From contig JAQUUB010000007.1 in the NCBI GenBank assembly GCA_028694115.1, forward strand, positions 1-64,000: a stretch of DNA of 64,000 nt. Direction: 5' to 3'. Of the stretch, positions 53,748-60,960 are shown one piece after another (position 1 is the first letter of the stretch; every line of letters begins with the position of its first letter). The notes beneath the pieces were generated by a model. That model searched no databases, had not been told where the DNA came from, and worked only from the letters and a program-made list of their open reading frames with translations. A program made the position numbers and the translations under genes. Origin of the DNA: Lachnospiraceae bacterium. Lineage in GTDB: Bacteria; Bacillota_A; Clostridia; Lachnospirales; Lachnospiraceae.

Positions 53748-54992
53748 ATGAAAACATTCGAAGAATTATATTATGAAGTTCTAGTACGAACCTTGAAAGA
53801 GAAAGACTCCAGTTTTCTTGATAAACTCGAGCTCTGTGATACCCACCAACTCGACTGCCTGCTTCATCCTGAAAAGCATCCATTGGTCCTACAAACAGGT
53901 GCCTGCAGCTGTGAGGATCAAAATTGTGTTAACGTATGTCCGTTTCATGCCATTCACCCCGGTGAATCCGGTGAACCCATTATTGATGAGGAAAAGTGTG
54001 AAGGCTGTTCCATCTGTATTCAGGAATGTCGCGCAAAGAAGCTTACTGCCAGTAAAGATGTGATTCCTGCACTTCAAGCAATGCGTTCCCATAAGAACCT
54101 GGTTTATGCTTTGGTCGCACCAGCTTATCTAGGACAATTCAGTAGTGAGGTTACTCCTGGTAAGCTTCGCAGTGCTTTGAAAAAAGCTGGTTTTGACGGA
54201 ATGATTGAAGTTTCTCTTTTTGCAGATATTCTTACCTTAAAAGAAGCACTAGAATTTGATAAAAATGTTAAAACGGAACAGGATTATCAGTTAACAAGCT
54301 GTTGCTGTCCTATGTGGATTGCAATGATTCGAAAAATTTACAAAGAACTGGTTCCTCATGTTCCTCCTGCCGTATCTCCCATGATTGCATGTGGACGAGC
54401 TGTCAAAGCATTGCATCCCAATGCCCTCACAGTATTCATCGGACCCTGTCTTGCTAAAAAAGCAGAGGCAAAAGAAAAGGATATTGCCGGTGCCGTTGAT
54501 TATGTTCTAACCTTTCAGGAGATTCAAGATATCTTCCAAGTGATGGAAATTGACCCCGCGACAATGGAAGAAAGTGAAAAAGATCACTCCTCTCGCGCAG
54601 GCAGAATATATGCTCATACCGGTGGCGTCAGCGAAGCCGTTACCGCTACCTTAGAACGTCTAAATCCGAACCGCACAATTTCTGTTCGTACCCAGCAGGC
54701 GGATGGTGTACCGGCATGTAAGGCAATGATCCAAGATATTCTCTCTGGCAATACCAACGCCAACTTCTTTGAAGGTATGGGCTGCGTTGGCGGTTGCGTG
54801 GGTGGTCCTAAAGCTCTGATTCCTCATGAAGAAGGACGTATTCATGTTGAAGAATATGGCAATGCTGCTCCATTTCAGACTCCCATAGACAACCCTTATG
54901 TAATCGAGCTTCTTCACCAATTAAAGTTAGATACTGTAGAAAGTCTTCTTGAAAAAAGTGATATCTTTACCAGGGATTTTGGTAATCAATAA
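53748..54992 (+). CDS. FeFe-hydrogenase-like iron-sulfur protein
   Basis: The 414-residue protein has two ferredoxin-type clusters (C53-C55-C60-C64 and C84-C87-C90-C94) and an H-cluster domain. Its motifs are P1 TSCCCPMW (183-190), P2 GPCLAKKAEA (C234) and P3 EGMGCVGGCVGG (C346, C350). All four H-cluster Cys ligands are present, but P1 has an extra Cys and P2 lacks the Met before Pro-Cys found in catalytic group A enzymes. This fits a divergent (group D or C-like) hydrogenase, possibly sensory or of low activity. It starts 33 nt after the ABC-F gene. Confidence 0.85.
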   Translation: MKTFEELYYEVLVRTLKEKDSSFLDKLELCDTHQLDCLLHPEKHPLVLQTGACSCEDQNCVNVCPFHAIHPGESGEPIIDEEKCEGCSICIQECRAKKLTASKDVIPALQAMRSHKNLVYALVAPAYLGQFSSEVTPGKLRSALKKAGFDGMIEVSLFADILTLKEALEFDKNVKTEQDYQLTSCCCPMWIAMIRKIYKELVPHVPPAVSPMIACGRAVKALHPNALTVFIGPCLAKKAEAKEKDIAGAVDYVLTFQEIQDIFQVMEIDPATMEESEKDHSSRAGRIYAHTGGVSEAVTATLERLNPNRTISVRTQQADGVPACKAMIQDILSGNTNANFFEGMGCVGGCVGGPKALIPHEEGRIHVEEYGNAAPFQTPIDNPYVIELLHQLKLDTVESLLEKSDIFTRDFGNQ

Positions 54993-54997
54993 GCTTT

Positions 54998-55053
54998 AAA
55001 AGGACCGTTGATGTATCGTAGAAAAAAACTCTCTTGACATCAACGGTCCTTTT
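54998..55053 (+). terminator. Terminator after the hydrogenase-like gene
   Basis: AAAAGGACCGTTGATGT and its complement form a 17-bp perfect stem around a 22-nt loop, followed by T-rich DNA. Confidence 0.88.
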
Positions 55054-55084
55054 CATTTTCCCTTCCGCTTGAATGATTTAAATA

Positions 55085-56932
55085 CTAATATAAGTCAATG
55101 TATTTTATATGTTTCAAAGATGTAACACAAAATTTTTTTTCGGAATAATTTTTCAGCTTATCCAGTGACTTAAATGGAGATTCTCTCCAATTTTCACCAT
55201 AATAACACTTTAAAACTTCATCTGAATTATATGGAACTAAGCATTCCATATTCTCAAATTTATGCCTTGAATCTTTCTCATTATATAAATATTCTTTTTT
55301 TATATATGGACCTGATTTTTTTAGATTATCTATATATGTTGGAACGTATGCATAGTATTTCTTATTTCGAGCATATTTGAGATAAAACTCCACTCTGCTC
55401 AAATAACATTGCTTTTGTTTAATAAACCGATTCTTAACCTTTTCGTTTTTTCTTGTATAGATATATCTATGCTCCGTCTTTTTTATTTTCTTATTAATTG
55501 TATATATAAACAAACGCCTATAAATATTATCTATAAATCTATTTATCAATATTGGGGTATAGGAATATACATCAATAAATAAACCACGATTTTCATACTC
55601 TTCATATAATTCACTATCTTTTTCTTCAATGATACTTTTTCTTTCACGAATTCGCATATTAGAAAGTCTAGGCGAATAAAAAATATCATTGTAATAATCT
55701 TGAATCACGTAATCTTTAAGTTTATCTTTGATAATCTGTTTTGCAACTTCTAACTGCTCAATAGGGATAGCTATATCCACATCATCATCCCAAAAAACGA
55801 ATTTTTCTTCTCTTATAGAACCAATCAGAGTTCCACCATCCAAAGTATATGTTATCTTAGCATCTTCTAAAACATGTAAAACATCACACATCATCTCTTT
55901 TAATCTATCCTGAACTTCACACAATTTATATGATTTATTTTGATCTTTTATTGAAAGTATTTCTATTTCAGATGCCGAATCCGGCATTGTAACATCATGA
56001 ATTTTAAGAAATTTATTTTTAATATCATCAAGATCTTTATAATATGGATTACCAGGGTTTAAATATTTTTCCCTCAATTTTTTATTGATAAAAAGACTAT
56101 TATTTCTATAACTTATAAGACAATCCTGCATTGTTCTAAGGCAGTAATTAAGGGATTCATTGCTAGTATTAACTCGGTCAATGAATCCTTCTTCCATGAT
56201 TTTTTCTTTAAAATGTCTAATTTCATTAATCAAATCTTCTGCGATTTGTAGTCTTTCGAATATATTTTGTAAAATGCTGAATTGTGCTAGAATTATCAAG
56301 ACAATCGGAGTTACCATATGAAAGCAAAAAAATATGATAGAAAATAATATAACATCTATTAAACCTAAAATCGTTAAATTTACCTTTTCCATTTTTTTAT
56401 GTTCTACATAAACATGATATGTATATATTATATTGTCCATCTGACAACACATTATATTATTAGCCATTTTATCACAGAATATTTCTTCATACCAAACTTC
56501 ATATTTGTTAAAATTACTCTGTTTCAACGCATCCTTATAGTAACTATATTCCTTGCTTTTAGCATCTTTCTCACAAATACTATAATTATATACAAATTCA
56601 TTTCTTGCTAGTTCAAAAACATTGTTATCGTATTCTTCTCGAAGAACATTCGACTTATAAGTATAACTATTTATACTTTTAGATAATACATAATTTACTC
56701 CTGCACATAATATTGTTAAAAATCCTGTAATAATGTCTCTGTTTGAATCCACAAAATCACAATAAAGATCTGGAATATACACCAAATACGATAGTGCCAA
56801 TACTAAAGCTGGTAAAAAAAGAAAGACTTTATTTAGTTTATTTAATTTCTTGGCCTTATTAAAATAAAAATCTCTTGCCTTAAGTAAATTAATATTATCT
56901 TTTTTATGTGTATTTATTAGAATTATGTTCAT
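55085..56932 (-). CDS. S-4TM (pore-forming effector-like) domain fused to LicD nucleotidyltransferase
   Basis: The 615-residue protein has two unlike parts. Residues about 1-245 form a four-helix membrane unit (segments near 36-56, 67-85, 192-210, 208-228) around a cytoplasmic stretch with REEYDNNVFELARN and WYEEIFCDKMANNIMCCQMDNIIYTYHVY, the pattern of the S-4TM/SLATT putative pore-forming effectors of bacterial conflict systems. Residues about 345-600 form a LicD-type nucleotidyltransferase with an intact LDGGTLIGSIRE (374-385) and WDDDVDI (391-397). LicD proteins transfer phosphocholine or similar groups. I know of no described fusion of these two. No clear Shine-Dalgarno is seen; codon use is very AT-rich, suggesting transfer. 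Confidence 0.75.
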   Translation of the reverse strand: MNIILINTHKKDNINLLKARDFYFNKAKKLNKLNKVFLFLPALVLALSYLVYIPDLYCDFVDSNRDIITGFLTILCAGVNYVLSKSINSYTYKSNVLREEYDNNVFELARNEFVYNYSICEKDAKSKEYSYYKDALKQSNFNKYEVWYEEIFCDKMANNIMCCQMDNIIYTYHVYVEHKKMEKVNLTILGLIDVILFSIIFFCFHMVTPIVLIILAQFSILQNIFERLQIAEDLINEIRHFKEKIMEEGFIDRVNTSNESLNYCLRTMQDCLISYRNNSLFINKKLREKYLNPGNPYYKDLDDIKNKFLKIHDVTMPDSASEIEILSIKDQNKSYKLCEVQDRLKEMMCDVLHVLEDAKITYTLDGGTLIGSIREEKFVFWDDDVDIAIPIEQLEVAKQIIKDKLKDYVIQDYYNDIFYSPRLSNMRIRERKSIIEEKDSELYEEYENRGLFIDVYSYTPILINRFIDNIYRRLFIYTINKKIKKTEHRYIYTRKNEKVKNRFIKQKQCYLSRVEFYLKYARNKKYYAYVPTYIDNLKKSGPYIKKEYLYNEKDSRHKFENMECLVPYNSDEVLKCYYGENWRESPFKSLDKLKNYSEKKFCVTSLKHIKYIDLY

Positions 56933-57007
56933 ATCAGTTTTATATGATTAATTGAATACACATAATCATATTGTTCCTTTCTATTTTCTATCTCATTGTA
57001 ACATTTC

Positions 57008-57058
57008 ACTTATTTGGCATTATAAAATGTACATTTAAGTAGATCCTTATTATTTTAT
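57008..57058. repeat. 50-bp repeat, copy 2
   Basis: This matches 50619-50668 (ACTTATTTGGCAT, a variable middle, ACATTTAAGTAGATCCTTAT, TATTTTAT). It lies at the end of the lipoprotein gene, whose last codons it contains, as copy 1 lies 17 bp past the transglutaminase gene. Confidence 0.6.
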
Positions 57059-57751
57059 TTTAAATGTATTTAACATAGCCTGAATTCTTGAACCGAAACC
57101 TTCTGATGCTTCTACAAAATACTGGGCCTCTATTGTATATATGGATGTATCATTTTCAATAATGTAGTAATTGCGAATTATAGAATTCCACTCCAAACCA
57201 GATTGGGCGGTTACTATTGTTCCTTTATAATCTCCTATGGATGCATCCTTTGTTATCTCTGATTGAAATCCATTGGCAGAAAGTGTTTCTGATAATTTCT
57301 CTAAGTAATCAGAAGCACTTTTGTCCTTGAGATTGTTTATACATAAATATATATCAGGATAGATAGCTGGGTCCGAGTTGTCTACGATAAAGTAATCAAC
57401 TCCATCTTTATCAGAATATTTGTAATTGTCTGAATCATACACGATTTCGTATCCATTTCCTTCATGCAATAATCCATTAATTTCTTCATTCATCCCTTCA
57501 ATACTAATCGTTAACTTTGCAGGTTTATCTGACTGATCTAAATTGTCATCCTCTTTTTCAGCGCTTATTGCTTCCGTTGCATTAGTCACTTCTTCCACTG
57601 ACAATGCTTCCTGCGAAGTTTCTGGCTGAATTTCATCATCAACCGAGATAACGTCACTAACAACAACTGGGTTCTTTTCTACCTCAGTTTTTGAACAGCC
57701 GGTTAAGCTAATGACAGTGATTACAGATAATACAATTATTGTTTTTTTCAT
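57050..57751 (-). CDS. Lipoprotein of unknown function
   Basis: The 233-residue protein has a signal peptide and lipobox (ISLTGCSK, Cys near residue 19), a Glu/Thr-rich stretch (about 22-70) and a C-terminal domain (about 75-233) with NGLLHEGNGYEIVYDSDNYKYSDKDGVDYFIV and YYIIENDTSIYTIEAQYF, beta-rich and not recognised. The start at 57751 has AAAGGAG at good spacing. It follows the Fic gene by 16 nt, so the two are probably cotranscribed. Confidence 0.75.
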   Translation of the reverse strand: MKKTIIVLSVITVISLTGCSKTEVEKNPVVVSDVISVDDEIQPETSQEALSVEEVTNATEAISAEKEDDNLDQSDKPAKLTISIEGMNEEINGLLHEGNGYEIVYDSDNYKYSDKDGVDYFIVDNSDPAIYPDIYLCINNLKDKSASDYLEKLSETLSANGFQSEITKDASIGDYKGTIVTAQSGLEWNSIIRNYYIIENDTSIYTIEAQYFVEASEGFGSRIQAMLNTFKIK

Positions 57752-57767
57752 AATTCTCCTCTTTCTA

Positions 57768-58853
57768 TTAAAAATACTCATGATTACCTACAAATACCTC
57801 ATATATTCTCTGGTATCTATACCCCTTTTTGATTACCGAGCTATCTTTTATCAAAATTCCTATTTCAACCAATTTATTAATAATGGTCGATACTACATTA
57901 ACAGATACCCCTGACTCTTCTTCTACTTCTTTCTTGGTAAATACAATTTGTCTCATAATTACAGGCATAATCTTATAAACAGAATTTCCTTTGAAAGATT
58001 CAATTTTTTTCATATCCTCTTTATATATTTCTTTTATTCTATTTATTTTATTTATATATGATGTACATTGATCAATTACACACTGTAAAAAGAATTTAAT
58101 GAACCCAGCTAAATTACCTCGCCTACTCTCCATCAGATTCCTTTGATAGGATGGTTTATATAACTCTATCACTTCTGATAAATACAAAATAGGTTTGCCA
58201 TCTTCTAACATTGCCATTTGAATTGGAATTAATGCCCTACCCACTCGTCCATTTCCATCTTTGTATGCATGAATTGTTTCAAACCTGGAATGAGAAATAG
58301 CAACATTTATTAATAGTGGATCTATAAATGCATCATTCATATATTCATACAGATTATTTAATAATTCGATTACATTTTCTGGAGCTGGCGGAACAAATAT
58401 AGCTCCTTCTATGCCAACACCACGTTGACCAATCCAATTCTGCGATGTTCTTACTCGTCCTGGATCTTTTTCAGCACCTCTCACACTATTTAATAAAATT
58501 TCATGCATTCTATTTACCAAATGTATGTTAATTGACTTCTGATTACACAATTCATCATAAGTAAACTCTATCGTCTGTTTTAAATTTTGTATTTCTAAAT
58601 TATCATCTGTCTTTTCTAAATATTTTAAATAGTACATTTCATCATGCGATATCTGAGTTCCTTCAATCTGCGTTGATTTATAACTTTCGTTTAATAAAAT
58701 AGAATCAAGAAAAAATTTCGAATCAAATTCTAGAGTATTATTTAGTAGTGACTTGTATTCTCCATATTTTTCATTCGCTTCGGCTAATAATCTAAGTAAT
58801 TCTTTATCTATTTTATATTCTAACGGTAGTTTCTTTGCTTGATATGGTTCCAT
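57768..58853 (-). CDS. Fic-family AMPylase-like protein with N-terminal inhibitory helix
   Basis: The 361-residue protein has the Fic core HAYKDGNGRVGR (195-206), in which the active His and the anion-binding GNGR are intact. The N-terminal domain carries S60-TQI-E64-G65, matching the [ST]xxxE[GN] inhibitory motif of class II Fic proteins. A C-terminal winged-helix segment (about 295-355: QIVFTKKEVEEESGVSVNVVSTIINKLVEIGIL) is typical of bacterial Fic proteins with an added DNA-binding-like domain. The reaction is probably AMP transfer from ATP to a protein. AGGAGG precedes the ATG. Confidence 0.93.
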   Translation of the reverse strand: MEPYQAKKLPLEYKIDKELLRLLAEANEKYGEYKSLLNNTLEFDSKFFLDSILLNESYKSTQIEGTQISHDEMYYLKYLEKTDDNLEIQNLKQTIEFTYDELCNQKSINIHLVNRMHEILLNSVRGAEKDPGRVRTSQNWIGQRGVGIEGAIFVPPAPENVIELLNNLYEYMNDAFIDPLLINVAISHSRFETIHAYKDGNGRVGRALIPIQMAMLEDGKPILYLSEVIELYKPSYQRNLMESRRGNLAGFIKFFLQCVIDQCTSYINKINRIKEIYKEDMKKIESFKGNSVYKIMPVIMRQIVFTKKEVEEESGVSVNVVSTIINKLVEIGILIKDSSVIKKGYRYQRIYEVFVGNHEYF

Positions 58854-58902
58854 TTGACTACCTCCTAGTTATTTTTAGTTTTATTATATCCCTTCTCATA
58901 TA

Positions 58903-58939
58903 AAAAATCACTGTTTTTTTGTAAAACAGTGATTTTTTT
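58903..58939. terminator. Bidirectional terminator after the HAD gene
   Basis: AAAAAATCACTGTTTT and AAAACAGTGATTTTTT form a perfect stem around TTTG with A/T tracts on both sides. Confidence 0.88.
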
Positions 58940-58957
58940 ATCTTTTTTATATTTTAT

Positions 58958-59647
58958 CTACAATCTTAAACCGTATACCTGATCACATAAATCTATCATT
59001 AATCTTTCAAGTTCGCGCACATCCCGAACAATATAATCAGCATGTGCATTTTTCATTTCTTCTATCTTACCATATCCATACAAGACACCTATTGACGCGA
59101 GTTTGTTTTCCTTCGCCCCAATTATATCATGTTTTCTATCCCCAATCATAATTGCATTCTCTGAATTGATATTCATTTTCTTTAAAGCATATTCTATTAC
59201 TTCACCTTTTCCATATCTGCTCAAGTCCATTTCACTTCCTGCTATAAACTCAAAATAGTTGTCGATTTTAAAATATTTCAAAATCTTTTCAGCAAAAATT
59301 GTTGGTTTCGATGTAGCAAGAATTATTTTACTTCCTTGTTCTACAATATTTTTTAACAATTGAGCCATACCATCATAAAGCTGATTTTCATAAATTCCAT
59401 AAGGAATATAATATTCCCTATATTTTAGAACTGCTTCTTTACTTTTCTCTTCAGAAAAACCAAAATATTGTTGAAAGGATTCTGTTAATGGTGGTCCAAT
59501 AAAATCACATAATGAATCTAAGTCCTCAATTTCAATACCATATTGTTTCAATGAAAATGCAACTGCTTTCGTAATCCCTACTTTAGGATCTGCAATAGTA
59601 CCGTCCAAATCCATCAGAAAATATCTATATTTATTATTTCTATTCAT
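58958..59647 (-). CDS. HAD-superfamily hydrolase, phosphoglycolate-phosphatase-like
   Basis: The 229-residue protein has HAD motif I DLDGT (13-17), motif II-type LATSKP (about 112), the motif III lysine in SRYGKGEVIEYAL and motif IV IMIGDRKHDIIGA (about 168-180), with a cap domain in between. It fits nucleotide or phosphoglycolate phosphatases of the GPH/YjjG type. Its ATG directly follows the stop of the XRE-PyrE gene with no gap, which ties it to nucleotide metabolism by context only. Confidence 0.88.
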   Translation of the reverse strand: MNRNNKYRYFLMDLDGTIADPKVGITKAVAFSLKQYGIEIEDLDSLCDFIGPPLTESFQQYFGFSEEKSKEAVLKYREYYIPYGIYENQLYDGMAQLLKNIVEQGSKIILATSKPTIFAEKILKYFKIDNYFEFIAGSEMDLSRYGKGEVIEYALKKMNINSENAIMIGDRKHDIIGAKENKLASIGVLYGYGKIEEMKNAHADYIVRDVRELERLMIDLCDQVYGLRL

Positions 59648-60511
59648 TTATTCAACCCCATATTCATTACGGTACGTTATCATGGCTTCCAAATGTTCTG
59701 TTCCTGGTACTACTCCATTCTCAATTGCTGCAATTATATCATTCATGTCAACTATTGAATGTACTCTTATTCCAAATTCCTTTTCTACTTCCATAACAGC
59801 TGACGATTTTGTATTGCCAACCTCCATTCTATCTACAGAAATTACCATATCCGTAACAATAACATCTGCTATCTGCATAATCTTATTCATAGATTCTCGC
59901 AATGCCTTACCAGAAGTTATCGCATCTTCAACAACAACTATTCTATCTGATGATTTAAATTGATATCCAACAAACATACCACCTTCACCATGATCTTTGA
60001 CTTCTTTTCTGTCAAAGCAATAATTCCAATCCATTCCATACTTATTAAACAATGTAATTCCTGTAGAAATTGCTAATGGAATTCCTTTATATGCTGGACC
60101 ATATATAGCATCTGCCCGAATACCATTCTCCTTTATACATTCTGCATAGAATTCACCTAGTTTGGAAATTTGTGCTCCCGTTTTATAATTTCCAGTATTA
60201 ATAAAATATGGTGAAATTCGTCCACTTTTTAATTTAAACTCTCCAAACTTTAATACCCCACTGTTTACCATAAACTTAATAAAGCGTTCTTTGTATGATA
60301 ATGAATTCAGTCGATATCCTAGTAACTCATCAATCGTAACGCCAAAATATTCTGCTATTATCGGCAAAAACGATATATCCGGAGATGCTATCCCTGTTTC
60401 CCATTTGCTTACAGATTGAAATGAAATTTGAAGAGTTTGTGCAAGTTGCTCTTGAGTATCTCCTTTTTCACTTCTAAGTTGTTTTATTTTCTTTCCTAAA
60501 CTTTCCATCAT
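59648..60511 (-). CDS. XRE helix-turn-helix fused to orotate phosphoribosyltransferase
   Basis: The 287-residue protein joins an XRE-type HTH (about 3-62: KKIKQLRSEKGDTQEQLAQTLQISFQSVSKWETGIASPDISFLPIIAEYFGVTIDELLG) to a complete OPRT domain (about 70-287). The latter has the RKEVKDHGEGG catalytic loop with its lysine and the PRPP motif IVVVEDAITSGKAL. So it could make OMP and bind DNA in one chain, or use PRPP or orotate binding as a sensor. Fusion is rare among characterised PyrE enzymes. GAGGAGG precedes the first of two ATG codons. The HAD phosphatase follows immediately. Confidence 0.9.
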   Translation of the reverse strand: MMESLGKKIKQLRSEKGDTQEQLAQTLQISFQSVSKWETGIASPDISFLPIIAEYFGVTIDELLGYRLNSLSYKERFIKFMVNSGVLKFGEFKLKSGRISPYFINTGNYKTGAQISKLGEFYAECIKENGIRADAIYGPAYKGIPLAISTGITLFNKYGMDWNYCFDRKEVKDHGEGGMFVGYQFKSSDRIVVVEDAITSGKALRESMNKIMQIADVIVTDMVISVDRMEVGNTKSSAVMEVEKEFGIRVHSIVDMNDIIAAIENGVVPGTEHLEAMITYRNEYGVE

Positions 60512-60608
60512 AATCGCCTCCTCTAATATAGATTACCTTTTTTGAAACAGATTATCAATAACGAGAAAAACGAGTTTTATTCACCTATTGGTTGAATTTT
60601 TAATGCAT

Positions 60609-60746
60609 TTAATCTAAGTTCTCTATCTCCTTACTAAGCCGCTTCTTCAGCACCTCCACGCTTCCCTGTATCTGTTCCAGTGTCTTTGAATTCTTTCCGT
60701 TACTTGCGAACACAAGAAAGAACCTCGAAAATCCTTCGGATTTCCT
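60609..60746 (-). pseudogene. Decayed 3' end of a coding sequence
   Basis: In minus orientation one frame reads FASNGKNSKTLEQIQGSVEV, then LKKRLSKEIENLD and a stop, with charged helical character and no visible start. A second short frame (60700-60753, MTEEIRRIFEVLSCVRK) overlaps it. Neither has a clear ribosome site. This looks like the residue of a mobile-element or plasmid gene whose identity I cannot give. GC content is higher than in the neighbouring genes. Confidence 0.45.
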
Positions 60747-60845
60747 CGGTCATTTTTTGCATTCTAATAAATCAAAGCATATAAAAAAGGCCCTTGGAAA
60801 GTAAACTTTCCAGGGCCATTGTATATGCTTTGATTCGCAAGTAAC
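60699..60845. repeat. Nested inverted repeats enclosing a terminator
   Basis: Three levels of dyad symmetry lie in 147 bp: outer GTTACTTGCGAA (60699-60710) with its exact complement (60834-60845); middle TCAAAGCATATA (60772-60783) with its complement (60822-60833); inner GGCCCTTGGAAAGT against ACTTTCCAGGGCC (60789-60817). In minus orientation the inner hairpin is followed by six T residues, so it can terminate the ATPase transcript. Confidence 0.75.
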
Positions 60846-60960
60846 ATATTGTTATATAATGACAATTTATTATATCTTTGATAGCTGCTTGAGAACTGTA
60901 GAACCGCATGAATACTGGATTCTTTGATAGTGATGTTAGTTACGTGTTTGTTACCGGTAG

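Noticed and set aside
53889..54092. Antisense frames in the hydrogenase-like gene
   Set aside because: They are shadows of the real plus-strand gene, without ribosome sites or recognisable domains.
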